NCBI RefSeq assembly: GCF_010731755.1
Contig: NZ_AP022589.1
Location: 3,224,001-3,288,000 of the forward strand
Direction: 5' to 3'
Length of the DNA: 64,000 nt
Source of the DNA: Mycolicibacter minnesotensis
GTDB taxonomy: Bacteria > Actinomycetota > Actinomycetes > Mycobacteriales > Mycobacteriaceae
Made by a program: the position numbers and the translations under genes. Below, piece by piece: positions 49,973 through 63,179 of this stretch (positions are counted from its first letter, which is position 1; each line of letters opens with the position of its first letter). The notes beneath the pieces were generated by a model. It saw nothing but the letters and a program-made list of their open reading frames with translations. It was not told the DNA's origin and made no database searches.

Positions 49973-52624
49973 GTGACTGACACTTCCAACGCCGCCAACA
50001 CCGATCACCTGCCCAAGTCTTGGGAGCCGGGTGCGGTCGAGGACGCGATCTACCAGCGTTGGGTCGATGCCGGCTATTTCACCGCGGACCCCACCAGCGA
50101 CAAGCCGGGCTATTCGATCGTGCTGCCGCCGCCGAACGTCACCGGCAGCCTGCACATGGGCCACGCCATGGACCACACCCTGATGGACGTGCTGACCCGT
50201 CGTAAGCGGATGCAGGGCTATGAGGTGTTGTGGCTGCCGGGCATGGACCACGCCGGCATCGCCACGCAGAGCGTGGTGGAACGCCAGCTGGCCGCCGATG
50301 GCAAGACCAAGGAAGACTTCGGCCGCGAGCTGTTCATCGACAAGGTGTGGGACTGGAAGCGGGAGTCCGGCGGCACCATCGGTGGCCAGATGCGCCGGCT
50401 CGGCGACGGCGTGGACTGGAGTCGCGAACGATTCACCATGGACGACGGCCTGTCGCGGGCCGTGCGCACGATCTTCAAGCGGCTCTACGACGCCGGGCTG
50501 ATTTACCAGGCTGAACGGTTGGTCAACTGGTCGCCGGTGCTTCAGACCGCGATCAGCGACCTCGAGGTGAAGTACGAAGACATTGAGGGTGAGTTGGTGT
50601 CGTTCCGATACGGCTCGCTCGATGACGCAGAGCCGCACATTGTGGTGGCCACCACCCGGCTGGAGACCATGCTCGGTGACACCGCGATCGCGGTACATCC
50701 CGACGACGACCGGTACCGAGGCCTGGTGGGCAGCTCACTGCCGCACCCGTTCTTGGACCGCGAGATCGCGGTAGTCGCCGACGCTCACGTCGATCCCGAA
50801 TTCGGCACCGGGGCGGTCAAGGTCACCCCCGCTCACGACCCCAACGACTTTGAGATCGGGATGCGGCACCAGCTGGACATGCCAACGATCTTGGACGAAC
50901 GTGCACGGATCACCGGAACCGGAACACAGTTCGACGGCATGGACCGTTTCGAGGCCCGGGTCGCGGTGCGCGAAGCGTTGGCGGCGCAAGGTCGCATCGT
51001 CGCCGAGAAGCGGCCCTACCTGCACAGTGTCGGGCATTCCGAGCGCAGCGGCGAGGTCATTGAGCCGCGGCTGTCCATGCAGTGGTGGGTCGACGTCTCT
51101 TCGCTGGCCAAGGCCGCCGGTGACGCCGTCCGCGACGGCGACACGGTGATCCACCCCAAGAGTCTGGAACCGCGCTGGTTCGCCTGGGTCGACGACATGC
51201 ACGACTGGTGCATCTCTCGGCAGCTCTGGTGGGGGCACCGCATCCCGATCTGGCACGGGCCCAATGGCGAGAAGGTCTGCGTCGGCCCGGACGAGACCCC
51301 GCCGGAAGGCTGGGAGCAGGACCCCGACGTGCTGGACACCTGGTTCTCCTCGGGGTTGTGGCCGTTCTCCACGATGGGCTGGCCGGACGCCACCCCGGAG
51401 TTGGAGAAGTTCTATCCGACCAGCGTTCTGGTGACCGGCTACGACATCCTGTTCTTCTGGGTGGCGCGGATGATGATGTTCGGCACCTTCGTCGGTGGCG
51501 ATGACGTGCTGCCCAACGGCAAAGTTCCGTTCCAGAATGTGTTTCTGCACGGCCTGATTCGCGACGAGCACGGCCGCAAGATGAGCAAGTCCAAGGGCAA
51601 CGGCATCGATCCGCTGGATTGGGTTGAGACGTTCGGCGCCGACGCCCTGCGGTTCACCCTGGCCCGCGGTGCCAGCCCCGGCAGTGACCTCTCGATCGGG
51701 GAGGACCACGCTCGGGCGTCGCGCAACTTCGTAACCAAGCTGTTCAACGCGACCCGATTCGCGCTGATGAACGGCGCCGCCCTGGCGCCGCTTCCCGCGG
51801 CCGCGGAGCTGACCGACGCCGACCGGTGGATCCTGGGGCGCCTGGAAGAGGTTCGCGCCGAAGTGGATTCGGCGTTCGATGGTTATGAATTCGGGCGGGC
51901 CTGCGAGTCGCTGTACCACTTCGCCTGGGACGAGTTCTGTGACTGGTATGTCGAGTTGGCTAAAACCCAGCTGGGGCAGGGGATTACGCACACGACCGCG
52001 GTTCTGGCGGCGGTGCTCGACAACCTGTTGCGACTGCTTCACCCGGTGATCCCATTTGTCACCGAAACGCTGTGGCAGGAACTCACCGGCGCCGAGTCGC
52101 TGGTGATCGCGGATTGGCCGACGGCCTCGGAGCTCGCGTTCGACCAGGTTGCCGTGCAACGGATCACCGACATGCAGAAGCTGGTGACCGAGGTGCGCCG
52201 ATTCCGCAGCGACCAGGGACTGCGCGACCGGCAGAAGGTTCCGGCCCGGCTGACCGGCATCGAGGAGGCCGACCTGGCCACCCAGGTAGCGTCGGTGGCC
52301 TCGCAGGCCTGGCTGACCGAGCCCGGTGACGGATTCACGCCGTCGGCCACTGTCGAGGTCAGGCTGGGCGCCGGTGCGAAGACGAGCACCGTGGTCGTCG
52401 AACTGGACACCTCCGGCACCGTCGACGTCGCCGCTGAGCGTCGGCGGCTGGAGAAGGATCTGGCCGCCGCACACAAGGAGCTCGAGGCCACCTCGGCGAA
52501 GCTGGGCAATGAGGCGTTCCTGGCCAAGGCGCCGGACGCGGTGGTCGAGAAGATCCGCGGTCGCCAGCAGCTGGCCAACGACGAGGTGGAGCGGATCACT
52601 GCGCGTCTGGCGGGCCTGACGTGA
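49973..52624 (+). CDS. valS: Valyl-tRNA synthetase
   Basis: 883 residues, class I synthetase. [15 protein letters not shown] carries the HIGH motif (HMGH) near 60; [11 protein letters not shown] holds KMSKS near 537; the CP1 editing domain lies between. A C-terminal coiled coil ([24 protein letters not shown]) binds tRNA. Starts a tight operon with folC, a DUF4233 gene and ndk. Corresponds to Rv2448c. Confidence 0.98.
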   Translation: MTDTSNAANTDHLPKSWEPGAVEDAIYQRWVDAGYFTADPTSDKPGYSIVLPPPNVTGSLHMGHAMDHTLMDVLTRRKRMQGYEVLWLPGMDHAGIATQSVVERQLAADGKTKEDFGRELFIDKVWDWKRESGGTIGGQMRRLGDGVDWSRERFTMDDGLSRAVRTIFKRLYDAGLIYQAERLVNWSPVLQTAISDLEVKYEDIEGELVSFRYGSLDDAEPHIVVATTRLETMLGDTAIAVHPDDDRYRGLVGSSLPHPFLDREIAVVADAHVDPEFGTGAVKVTPAHDPNDFEIGMRHQLDMPTILDERARITGTGTQFDGMDRFEARVAVREALAAQGRIVAEKRPYLHSVGHSERSGEVIEPRLSMQWWVDVSSLAKAAGDAVRDGDTVIHPKSLEPRWFAWVDDMHDWCISRQLWWGHRIPIWHGPNGEKVCVGPDETPPEGWEQDPDVLDTWFSSGLWPFSTMGWPDATPELEKFYPTSVLVTGYDILFFWVARMMMFGTFVGGDDVLPNGKVPFQNVFLHGLIRDEHGRKMSKSKGNGIDPLDWVETFGADALRFTLARGASPGSDLSIGEDHARASRNFVTKLFNATRFALMNGAALAPLPAAAELTDADRWILGRLEEVRAEVDSAFDGYEFGRACESLYHFAWDEFCDWYVELAKTQLGQGITHTTAVLAAVLDNLLRLLHPVIPFVTETLWQELTGAESLVIADWPTASELAFDQVAVQRITDMQKLVTEVRRFRSDQGLRDRQKVPARLTGIEEADLATQVASVASQAWLTEPGDGFTPSATVEVRLGAGAKTSTVVVELDTSGTVDVAAERRRLEKDLAAAHKELEATSAKLGNEAFLAKAPDAVVEKIRGRQQLANDEVERITARLAGLT

Positions 52625-54036
52625 CCGATCATCCGATCGGAACCACGGAGCCCACCCCCGACGAGATCGCGGCACTGCTGCAGGTTGAGCACTTGCTCGA
52701 TCAGCGTTGGGGCGAGACCACGATCGAACCGAGCCTGACCCGGATCAACGCCCTGCTGGAACTGCTCGGCTCCCCGCAGCGCAGCTATCCCTCCATCCAC
52801 GTCGCCGGCACCAACGGCAAGACCTCGGTGGTTCGGATGATCGACGCGCTCCTGATGGCCTTCAGCCGTCGTACGGGGCGGACCACCAGCCCGCATCTGC
52901 AGTCGGCGGTGGAACGCATCGCCATCGATGGCCAGCCGATCAGCCCGGCACGCTACGTGGAGACCTACGCCGAGATCGAGCCCTTCGTGCAGATGGTCGA
53001 TGCGTCCTCGCAGGCCGACGGCGGGCCGGCCATGAGCAAATTCGAGGTGCTCACCGGCATGGCGTTCGCGGCATTCGCCGACGCCCCGGTCGATGTTGGT
53101 GTGGTGGAGGTCGGCATGGGCGGCCGCTGGGACGCCACCAATGTCGTCGGCGCGCCGGTGGCGGTGATCACCCCGATCGGAATGGACCACGTCGACTACC
53201 TCGGCGACGACCTCGCCGGGATCGCGGCGGAGAAGGCCGGAATCATCCATCGATCGTCGGATGATCTGGTCGACACCGTGGCCGTGATCGCCCGCCAGGT
53301 GCCGGAGGTCATGGAGGTGTTGCTGGCGCAGTCCGTCCGGGCCGACGCCGCGGTGGCTCGGGAGAACTCAGAGTTCGCGGTGCGTAGCCGCCAACTCGCG
53401 GTCGGCGGGCAGCTGCTGGAACTGCAGGGCTTGGGCGGGGTGTATACCGACATCTTCCTGCCTCTGCACGGTGAGCACCAGGCGCACAATGCGGTGCTGG
53501 CGCTGGCTGCGGTGGAGGCATTCTTCGGCGCGGGTGCTGAACGTCAGCTCGACCTCGACACCGTTCGGGCGGGCTTCGCCGCGGTGCGCAGCCCCGGACG
53601 GCTGGAGCGAATGCGTAGTTCGCCTACGGTCTTCATCGACGCCGCGCACAATCCGGCCGGTGCCGCCGTGCTGGCCCAGGCCTTGGCCGAGGACTTCGAC
53701 TTCCGCTATCTGGTCGGGATCGTCAGTGTGATGGGCGATAAGGACGTGGACGGAATTCTGGCGGCGTTGGAGCCGGCTTTCGATCGAATTGTTGTGACCC
53801 ACAACGGTTCTCCTCGGGCCCTGGATGTCGAGATGCTCACCGTGGCAGCGGCGCGGTGGTTCGGTGACGATCGGGTGGTCACCACGGAGACGCTGGAAGA
53901 CGCGATCGACGCGGCGACCGCCCTGGTCGATGAATTCGATTCTGAGGGGGAAGCCTCGGGAGCTGGAATCGTGATCACCGGATCGGTGGTCACCGCCGGG
54001 GCCGCTCGATCCCTGTTCGGGAAGGACCCGGAATGA
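52621..54036 (+). CDS. folC: Bifunctional folylpolyglutamate/dihydrofolate synthase
   Basis: 471 residues. [18 protein letters not shown] is the P-loop; [12 protein letters not shown] binds folate; [19 protein letters not shown] and the C-terminal glutamate ligase domain ([16 protein letters not shown]) follow. Adds glutamate to dihydropteroate and tetrahydrofolate. The GTG start overlaps the valS stop (52621-52624). Corresponds to Rv2447c. Confidence 0.97.
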   Translation: MTDHPIGTTEPTPDEIAALLQVEHLLDQRWGETTIEPSLTRINALLELLGSPQRSYPSIHVAGTNGKTSVVRMIDALLMAFSRRTGRTTSPHLQSAVERIAIDGQPISPARYVETYAEIEPFVQMVDASSQADGGPAMSKFEVLTGMAFAAFADAPVDVGVVEVGMGGRWDATNVVGAPVAVITPIGMDHVDYLGDDLAGIAAEKAGIIHRSSDDLVDTVAVIARQVPEVMEVLLAQSVRADAAVARENSEFAVRSRQLAVGGQLLELQGLGGVYTDIFLPLHGEHQAHNAVLALAAVEAFFGAGAERQLDLDTVRAGFAAVRSPGRLERMRSSPTVFIDAAHNPAGAAVLAQALAEDFDFRYLVGIVSVMGDKDVDGILAALEPAFDRIVVTHNGSPRALDVEMLTVAAARWFGDDRVVTTETLEDAIDAATALVDEFDSEGEASGAGIVITGSVVTAGAARSLFGKDPE

Positions 54037-54383
54037 CTGAACAATCAGCCGCACCTGATCCCTGGCGTGGTTTTCGCGGCGTGATGGCCGCCACGCTGAT
54101 ATTGGAGGCCATTACGGTGCTGTTGGCGCTGCCGGTGGTCAGCGTCGTGGGGGGCGGTCTGACGCCGTTCTCGCTGACGTATCTGATCGGCCTGGCCCTG
54201 GTGCTGCTGCTGCTCGCGGGAGTCCAGGGCCGGACCTGGGCGATTTGGGCCAATCTGGCCGTGCAGTCGGTGCTGGTGGCCGGGTTCGTGGTCTATCCCG
54301 GTGTGGGGGTGATGGGCTTGGTGTTCACCGCGGTGTGGGTGCTCATCGCTTACTTCCGTGCCGTGGTCTTGCGACGCTCGTGA
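54033..54383 (+). CDS. DUF4233 family membrane protein
   Basis: 116 residues with four hydrophobic helices (GVMAATLILEAITVLLALPVVSV, FSLTYLIGLALVLLLLAGV, WAIWANLAVQSVLVAGFVVYP, VMGLVFTAVWVLIAYFRAV). Start overlaps the folC stop by ATGA. The family nearly always follows folC in actinobacteria (Rv2446c). Function unknown. Confidence 0.88.
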   Translation: MTEQSAAPDPWRGFRGVMAATLILEAITVLLALPVVSVVGGGLTPFSLTYLIGLALVLLLLAGVQGRTWAIWANLAVQSVLVAGFVVYPGVGVMGLVFTAVWVLIAYFRAVVLRRS

Positions 54384-54405
54384 AGGGGGCCTGCGCCTAG
54401 GCCGG

Positions 54406-54411
54406 TACGCT
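54406..54411 (+). promoter_or_regulatory. -10 element upstream of ndk
   Basis: TACGCT with 7 bases to a GTG at 54419 that is in frame with ndk. Either ndk has a 51-base leader starting at 54419, using the good site ACAGGAG (54454-54460) for ATG 54470, or a 17-residue longer leaderless form also exists. Confidence 0.5.
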
Positions 54412-54469
54412 GTCGCCCGTGCCGCCGGCGACGATGCCGGGCGGAGCAACGGGACAGGAGCGACGCGTC

Positions 54470-54916
54470 ATGACTGAGCGGACGTTGGTACTGATCAAGC
54501 CGGACGGCGTAAACCGTCGGTTGGTGGGCGAGATCATCAACCGGATCGAGAAGAAGGGCCTGACGTTGGCGGCCCTGGAACTGCGGCCCGTGCAACAGGC
54601 GGTGGCCCGGCAGCACTACGCCGAGCACGACGGCAAGGCGTTCTTCGCCTCTTTGCTGGACTTCATCACCTCGGGCCCGGTGGTCGCTGCCGTGGTGGAG
54701 GGCCCGCGCGCGATCGAGGCGTTCCGGCAGCTCGCCGGTGGAACCGACCCGGTGGCCAAGGCCACCCCGGGGACCATTCGCGGCGATTTCGGCTTGGAGA
54801 CCCAATTCAACTTGGTGCACGGCTCGGACTCGCCGGAGTCGGCCGAGCGCGAGATCGCGCTGTGGTTTCCCGACTTGAAGCCCTCGGTGCAGACGTCGCC
54901 GATGACCCTGGCCTGA
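54470..54916 (+). CDS. ndkA: Nucleoside diphosphate kinase
   Basis: 148 residues: [39 protein letters not shown] and the catalytic His in [16 protein letters not shown]. Balances nucleoside triphosphates. About 12 residues longer at the C-terminus ([12 protein letters not shown]) than the ~136-residue M. tuberculosis enzyme Rv2445c. Start ATG 54470 with ACAGGAG upstream. Confidence 0.96.
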   Translation: MTERTLVLIKPDGVNRRLVGEIINRIEKKGLTLAALELRPVQQAVARQHYAEHDGKAFFASLLDFITSGPVVAAVVEGPRAIEAFRQLAGGTDPVAKATPGTIRGDFGLETQFNLVHGSDSPESAEREIALWFPDLKPSVQTSPMTLA

Positions 54917-55211
54917 CGCCGGGTTAGCGCCTTTCGTCCGGCTGCTGTGGATTGTGTGGGATACTGACTAACGGGTGAACGTCACCGGATCGGTTTCCGA
55001 CACCCGAATGAAGACTTCGGCGAGTGCGACGATCGCGATCTGTGATGCGGCGCCGATCGCTGGGCCTCATTCAGCCAGGCACCGAGTCGGTTCAACCCGA
55101 GCCCCTCGGAGCGAGACCACTACAAGCCCGGAGAAGCGATCCGGGCCCATAACGAGAAGTCCTCGAGTGGCCGCGTCGTAACGACGCGCCCGGGGGCTTG
55201 AGGAGACTTAC
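54917..55211 (+). other. Long untranslated leader of rne
   Basis: No gene is seen here. GATACT at 54960-54965 is a possible -10, which would give a leader of about 240 bases. Near the end a hairpin CGCGTCG-TAA-CGACGCG (55172-55188) stands 11 bases before the Shine-Dalgarno sequence GAGGAGA (55200-55206). Long 5' leaders on rne and self-control by RNase E cleavage are known in bacteria, so this leader may be regulatory. Confidence 0.5.
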
Positions 55212-58310
<3,099 letters not shown>

Positions 58311-58321
58311 GGCGGGCCGGT

Positions 58322-58351
58322 TTGACCCCTTAGCTGCTGGTCACGTACCCT
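58322..58351 (+). promoter_or_regulatory. SigA-type promoter for rplU-rpmA
   Basis: TTGACC (58322-58327), an 18-base spacer, and TACCCT (58346-58351), giving a leader of about 100 bases before rplU. It starts just after the rne stop. Confidence 0.6.
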
Positions 58352-58461
58352 TGACCAGTTGTCGCCAGGCGGGAATAACCACAGCTCGGCGGACAGAACC
58401 CCAGACACCTGCGCAAGTCCCGATGGCGTGCGCGCCTGAGAAGCAGAGGTAGAAACCAACG

Positions 58462-58773
58462 ATGGCGACGTACGCAATCGTCAAAACCGGCGGCAAGCAG
58501 TACAAGGTAGCCGTTGGCGACGTGCTTAAGGTTGAGAAGATCGAGTCCGAGCCGGGATCGTCGGTCTCGCTGCCGGTCGCGCTGGTCGTGGACGGTGCCA
58601 CCGTCACCACCGACGCCGCCAAGCTGGCGAAGGTCGCGGTCACCGGCGAGGTGCTCGAGCACACCAAGGGCCCCAAGATCCGCATCCACAAGTTCAAGAA
58701 CAAGACCGGCTACCACAAGCGGCAGGGTCACCGTCAGCAGCTGACCGTGCTCAAGGTCACCGGAATCAAGTAG
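58462..58773 (+). CDS. rplU: 50S ribosomal protein L21
   Basis: 103 residues: [28 protein letters not shown] at the start and [21 protein letters not shown] near the end, full-length L21. It binds 23S rRNA. Followed 17 bases later by rpmA, the universal rplU-rpmA-obg order. Corresponds to Rv2442c. Confidence 0.99.
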   Translation: MATYAIVKTGGKQYKVAVGDVLKVEKIESEPGSSVSLPVALVVDGATVTTDAAKLAKVAVTGEVLEHTKGPKIRIHKFKNKTGYHKRQGHRQQLTVLKVTGIK

Positions 58774-58790
58774 CAGCAGGAGGCAGCGAG

Positions 58791-59051
58791 ATGGCACACA
58801 AGAAGGGCGCTTCCAGCTCACGTAACGGGCGCGACTCAAACGCCCAGCGACTCGGCGTCAAGCGATTCGGCGGCCAGGTCGTCAAGGCCGGCGAGATCTT
58901 GGTCCGCCAGCGCGGCACCCACTTCCACCCCGGCGTCAACGTCGGGCGCGGCGGCGACGACACCCTGTTCGCCACGGCACCCGGTTCGGTTGAGTTCGGT
59001 GTGAAGCGCGGCCGCAAACTCATCAACATCGTGCCTGTCGCCCGCGACTAG
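58791..59051 (+). CDS. rpmA: 50S ribosomal protein L27
   Basis: 86 residues: [29 protein letters not shown], with the N-terminal tail that reaches the peptidyl-transferase centre, then [26 protein letters not shown] lies 10-15 bases upstream. Corresponds to Rv2441c. Confidence 0.99.
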   Translation: MAHKKGASSSRNGRDSNAQRLGVKRFGGQVVKAGEILVRQRGTHFHPGVNVGRGGDDTLFATAPGSVEFGVKRGRKLINIVPVARD

Positions 59052-59099
59052 TCGCCGGCGTAACTGGGCGCCGTAGGGCGCCGGATAGGTAGTAACGCC

Positions 59100-60545
59100 A
59101 TGTCCCGGTTCGTCGACCGCGTTGTCATCCATGTGCGGGCCGGCGACGGGGGCAACGGCTGCGCCTCTATTCACCGGGAGAAGTTCAAACCGCTCGGTGG
59201 CCCCGACGGGGGTAACGGTGGGCGCGGCGGCAGCGTCGTGCTGGTCGTGGATCCCCAGGTGCACACCCTGCTGGACTTTCACTTTCGGCCGCACATCGAC
59301 GCGGCATCCGGCAAGCAGGGCCAGGGCAACAACAAGGACGGCGCTTTCGGCGCCGACCTGGAGATCAAGGTTCCCGACGGCACCGTTGTGCTCGACGAGC
59401 ACGGTCGACTGCTGGCCGACCTGGTTGGGACCGGTGCCCGGTTCGAAGCAGCCGCCGGTGGGCGAGGCGGCTTGGGCAACGCGGCCCTGGTGTCGCGCGC
59501 CCGAAAGGCGCCCGGCTTTGCGTTGCTGGGGGAGAAGGGCGAGACCCGCGACCTCACCCTGGAACTCAAGACTGTCGCCGACGTCGGGCTGATCGGATTC
59601 CCCTCCGCGGGCAAATCCGCACTGGTGTCGGTGATCTCGGCAGCCAAACCCAAGATCGCCGACTATCCGTTCACCACGCTGGCACCGAACCTGGGCGTGG
59701 TCTCGGCCGGCGACAGCACTTTCACCGCGGCAGACGTGCCCGGCCTCATCCCAGGCGCCTCGACCGGGCGTGGACTGGGATTGGAGTTTCTCCGGCACAT
59801 CGAACGGTGCGCGGTGCTGGTCCACATCGTGGACTGTGCGACCGCCGAACCTGGTCGCGACCCCCTCTCCGATATCGAAGCGATCGAAGCCGAACTGGCT
59901 GCCTATACCCCCACCATGCAAGGGGATTCGGCCCTCGGTGACCTGGTGGACCGGCCAAGGGCAGTGGTGCTCAACAAGATCGACGTGCCCGAGGCGCTGG
60001 AGATGGCGGAGTTCGTCCGCGACGACATCGCCGACCAGTACGGCTGGCCGGTGTTCATGGTCTCGACGGTGAGCCGTGCCGGCTTGCGGCCGTTGACGTT
60101 TGCGCTGGCCGAGATGGTGTCGGCGTATCGTGCGGCGCAGCCGGAGCCGGTGGCGCGCCGGCCGGTGATCCGCCCCGTGCGCGCCGGCGATACCGGGTTC
60201 ACCGTGGAAGCCGACGGCGAGGGCGGCTTTCTTGTGCGCGGCACACAGCCCGAGCGTTGGGTGCATCAGACCAACTTCGATAACGACGAGGCGGTCGGCT
60301 ACCTGGGTGACCGGCTGGCCCGGCTCGGGGTCGAGGACGAACTGCTCAAGCGGGGTGCCAAGCCGGGCTGTGCGGTGACCATCGGGGAGATGACGTTCGA
60401 CTGGGAGCCCGCCACGCTCGCCGGGGTGGACATCACGTTGTCCGGCCGGGGAACCGACACACGGTTGGAGCGCACGGATCGAGTGGGCGCCGCGGAACGT
60501 AAGGTTGCACGCAAGCAGCGTCGTGAGCAGCCGGAGGAGTCGTGA
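59100..60545 (+). CDS. obg: Obg-family GTPase
   Basis: 481 residues. The N-terminal Gly-rich Obg fold ([32 protein letters not shown]) is followed by a G domain with P-loop [10 protein letters not shown] (~164-173), switch [10 protein letters not shown] and NKID, and a C-terminal OCT domain ([26 protein letters not shown]). Essential; acts in 50S assembly and stringent response. Ends with a basic tail and overlaps proB by GTGA. Corresponds to Rv2440c. Confidence 0.98.
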   Translation: MSRFVDRVVIHVRAGDGGNGCASIHREKFKPLGGPDGGNGGRGGSVVLVVDPQVHTLLDFHFRPHIDAASGKQGQGNNKDGAFGADLEIKVPDGTVVLDEHGRLLADLVGTGARFEAAAGGRGGLGNAALVSRARKAPGFALLGEKGETRDLTLELKTVADVGLIGFPSAGKSALVSVISAAKPKIADYPFTTLAPNLGVVSAGDSTFTAADVPGLIPGASTGRGLGLEFLRHIERCAVLVHIVDCATAEPGRDPLSDIEAIEAELAAYTPTMQGDSALGDLVDRPRAVVLNKIDVPEALEMAEFVRDDIADQYGWPVFMVSTVSRAGLRPLTFALAEMVSAYRAAQPEPVARRPVIRPVRAGDTGFTVEADGEGGFLVRGTQPERWVHQTNFDNDEAVGYLGDRLARLGVEDELLKRGAKPGCAVTIGEMTFDWEPATLAGVDITLSGRGTDTRLERTDRVGAAERKVARKQRREQPEES

Positions 60546-61654
60546 GCCACGGTCAATCCGCGGCACGCGAAGCGATTCGCACCGCGCGCAGTGTCGTGGT
60601 CAAGATCGGAACCACCGCCCTGACCACGGAGATCGGCATGCTCGATGCCGCGCGGCTGGCCGGGCTGGCTGAGGCGATCGAAGCCCGGATGAAGGCCGGT
60701 TCGGACGTGACGATCGTGTCCTCGGGCGCTATCGCGGCCGGCCTGGAGCCGCTTGGCTTGTCAAGGCGGCCAACGGATCTGGCCACCAAACAAGCCGCCG
60801 CCAGTGTGGGCCAGGTGGCGTTGGTCAACGCGTGGAGTTCCGCCTTCGGGGGATTCGGCCGCACCGTCGGCCAGGTGCTGCTCACCGCCCAGGATGTCGC
60901 CATGCGGGTGTCGCACACCAATGCCGCTCGCACCCTGGACCGGCTGCGTGCCCTGCACGCCGTAGCTATCGTCAACGAGAACGACACGGTGGCCACCAAC
61001 GAGATTCGGTTCGGTGACAATGACCGGCTCTCGGCGCTGGTGGCGCATCTGGTGGGCGCCGACGCGCTGGTGTTGCTCTCCGACATCGACGGTCTCTATG
61101 ACTCCGACCCGCGCAAGGGCCCCGCCCGCCTGGTCTCCGAAGTGTCTGGGCCGGATGATCTCGCTGACGTAGTAGCCAGCGAAGGCAGTCACCTGGGCAC
61201 CGGTGGGATGGTGTCGAAGCTCTCGTCGGCGTTGCTGGCGGCGGATGCCGGAGTCCCGGTGTTGCTGGCCGCCGCCACCGACGCGGCTGAGGCACTCTCC
61301 GACGCGTCGGTGGGAACGGTCTTTTCGCCTCGGGCGCAACGGTTGTCGGCACGCAGGTTCTGGGTGCGTCACGCCGCGGATGCGGTTGGGGTGCTGACGC
61401 TGGACGCCGGTGCGGTGGAGGCGGTGCTGACCCGGCGTGGCTCCCTGTTGCCCGCCGGGATCACCGCTGTCGCAGGCCGGTTCTCCGGCGGCGACGTGGT
61501 GGAGCTGTGCGACCCGCACGGTTCTGTGGTGGCACGCGGCGTTGTCGGCTATGACGCGACGGAGTTGGACGCAATGATCGGCCGGTCCACCGCGGAGCTG
61601 GCGCCGGACGCCCGCCGCCCGGTCGTCCACGCCGACGATCTGGTCGCGGTCTAG
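60542..61654 (+). CDS. proB: Glutamate 5-kinase
   Basis: 370 residues. [12 protein letters not shown] starts the amino acid kinase domain; [14 protein letters not shown] and [24 protein letters not shown] bind glutamate and ATP; a C-terminal PUA domain ([25 protein letters not shown]) completes it. First step of proline synthesis. The GTG overlaps the obg stop (60542-60545). Corresponds to Rv2439c, the last gene of the shared order. Confidence 0.97.
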   Translation: MSHGQSAAREAIRTARSVVVKIGTTALTTEIGMLDAARLAGLAEAIEARMKAGSDVTIVSSGAIAAGLEPLGLSRRPTDLATKQAAASVGQVALVNAWSSAFGGFGRTVGQVLLTAQDVAMRVSHTNAARTLDRLRALHAVAIVNENDTVATNEIRFGDNDRLSALVAHLVGADALVLLSDIDGLYDSDPRKGPARLVSEVSGPDDLADVVASEGSHLGTGGMVSKLSSALLAADAGVPVLLAAATDAAEALSDASVGTVFSPRAQRLSARRFWVRHAADAVGVLTLDAGAVEAVLTRRGSLLPAGITAVAGRFSGGDVVELCDPHGSVVARGVVGYDATELDAMIGRSTAELAPDARRPVVHADDLVAV

Positions 61655-61665
61655 TACCAGCCGAC

Positions 61666-62427
61666 ATGGGCACCGTATTCACCATCGACGGGGCCGGGTG
61701 GAGCGGGTTTCTCCGGTTCATGTGCCGCGGCGCGGTCACCAGAGGCAGTACGGTTCGCAACGTCAAGTACCCGAATACCTACTTCGCCGGTCTGCGCTAC
61801 GTCCCTGCGGTGGAGGCGGTTCGGCGCGGCGCACAGGCACTCGACGACATGCTGGTCGCGCACTTCGCCGACTCGCCGGACGCCGACGAGGTGTTGGTCT
61901 ACGGCGTGAGCATGGGCTCGCAAGTTGCCTGCAAGTGGCTCCGTGAGTGGGGGCCGACGTCGGCGGTTCCGGTCGACAAGGTGTCGTTTCTGCTGCTGGC
62001 CAACCCTGAACAGCCGTTTCACGGCATCTATCGGGCCGACCCCACGCTGGTGACCTTCATGCGACTGCCGGACTATGGCGGCGTCGGAGTACCGGCGAAT
62101 ACCCCGTTTGCGGTGACCGACCTGTGCCGTCAGTACGACGGCATGGCAGATTTCCCGAATCGTCCTGCAGCGCGGGTCGATTCGCTGGCTGTTCGAAATG
62201 CCCTGCTGGGCCTGGTGCTGATCCACAACAACTACTTCAGGGTCGATATCGGCAGCACCGACAACATTCGGGTGAGTCGCGGCAATGTCAGCTATGTCTT
62301 CTCGCCGACGCGCGTGCCCCCAGCCTGCACGATGAGCAGATTGCTTCCCGCCCGGCTGAGGCGGCGCCGTCGCATTATCGAGAACTCTTATGACCGCTCG
62401 GCCTGGGGCGGGCCGACCGCGCCATAG
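61666..62427 (+). CDS. PE-PPE domain hydrolase, stand-alone
   Basis: 253 residues of the PE-PPE (PF08237) alpha/beta-hydrolase domain: TVFTIDGAGWSGFL, KYPNTYFAGLRYVPAVEAVRRGAQALDDML, and the nucleophile elbow YGVSMGSQVACKWLREWG with Ser. The domain usually sits behind a PE or PPE secretion module; here it is alone and has neither that nor a signal peptide. Related proteins act as esterases. It follows proB by 11 bases without a clear ribosome-binding site. Ends with a basic stretch RLRRRRR. Confidence 0.83.
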   Translation: MGTVFTIDGAGWSGFLRFMCRGAVTRGSTVRNVKYPNTYFAGLRYVPAVEAVRRGAQALDDMLVAHFADSPDADEVLVYGVSMGSQVACKWLREWGPTSAVPVDKVSFLLLANPEQPFHGIYRADPTLVTFMRLPDYGGVGVPANTPFAVTDLCRQYDGMADFPNRPAARVDSLAVRNALLGLVLIHNNYFRVDIGSTDNIRVSRGNVSYVFSPTRVPPACTMSRLLPARLRRRRRIIENSYDRSAWGGPTAP

Positions 62428-62440
62428 TGTCTGGACCGGT

Positions 62441-63073
62441 TTACTTGGCGGGTGTGAGGTAGAGCGCCCCCCACACGACTTCGGTCAACGCGGTCGCGAG
62501 CTCGGAGTCGTAGTCGGGGCCATGATTCGGCAGGTTCTGATAGCAAGCCCTTTCCACCATCCAGGTCAGCGCACTGGCGGTGGTGGCCGCGGGCAACTCG
62601 CGGCGAATGGAACCGTCATCCTGACCGTCTTCGATGACCTGCGCCGCCCGGCCCGCGATGGCGGCCAGAAGCTCCCGGTAAGTGGCTGCCACCTGGGGGT
62701 CGTAGCCGGCCATCTCGCTCAGGGCGACCAACAGCGGCTGGTGCTGTCGATAGCTGGCGATGATGGCGGTCATCGCAGCGCGGACATCGTCGGGGTCCCG
62801 GCGCTGCGCCACACCCCACCATCGCTGGCCACTACTGGCCAGGTCGCCGAATACCTGTCCGGCGAGCCGGCGCAGCAGATGGCCCTTGTCCTCGAAGTAG
62901 ATGTAGAAGCTGGCGCGCGACATTCCGGCCTCGGTGGCGAGGCGGTCGACGCTGAGCTCGGTGTAGCTGGCGCCCGCGCTCATCAGGCGCTCGGTGGCGT
63001 CGAGCAGGCGCCGCTCGATCTCGGCACGCCGATCCTGGCGGCCCGTAGGGGGCTTGCGGGTCACAGAGGCCAC
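62441..63073 (-). CDS. TetR/AcrR-family regulator divergent from P450
   Basis: 210 residues from GTG 63073. RRLLDATERLMSAGASYTELSVDRLATEAGMSRASFYIYFEDKGHLLRRL is the DNA-binding domain. Longer in-frame starts (ATG 63115, 63163) lie within or beyond the palindromic operator, whereas TACGCT is exactly 7 bases before GTG 63073, so a leaderless start there is preferred. Predicted to repress itself and the cytochrome P450 gene. Effector unknown. Confidence 0.86.
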   Translation of the reverse strand: MASVTRKPPTGRQDRRAEIERRLLDATERLMSAGASYTELSVDRLATEAGMSRASFYIYFEDKGHLLRRLAGQVFGDLASSGQRWWGVAQRRDPDDVRAAMTAIIASYRQHQPLLVALSEMAGYDPQVAATYRELLAAIAGRAAQVIEDGQDDGSIRRELPAATTASALTWMVERACYQNLPNHGPDYDSELATALTEVVWGALYLTPAK

Positions 63074-63080
63074 GTCGGCA

Positions 63081-63086
63081 AGCGTA
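63081..63086 (-). promoter_or_regulatory. -10 element of leaderless tetR promoter
   Basis: Minus-strand TACGCT (63086-63081), 7 bases before GTG 63073. The palindrome at 63108-63124 overlaps where its -35 region would be. Confidence 0.6.
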
Positions 63087-63107
63087 CTGGCTGAGGCAAC
63101 ATCTTGA

Positions 63108-63124
63108 CTAGACATACTGTCTAG
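63108..63124. promoter_or_regulatory. 17-bp perfect palindrome, probable TetR operator
   Basis: CTAGACA-TAC-TGTCTAG, midway between the TetR and P450 genes. It overlaps the tetR -35 region and a P450 -10 candidate (TAGATT, 63122-63127). It does not resemble the known KstR or KstR2 boxes. Confidence 0.75.
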
Positions 63125-63179
63125 ATTTATTGTCGGCGATGATCCGACTGTGATCGGTGTCATAAGACCAGGAGGTCAG

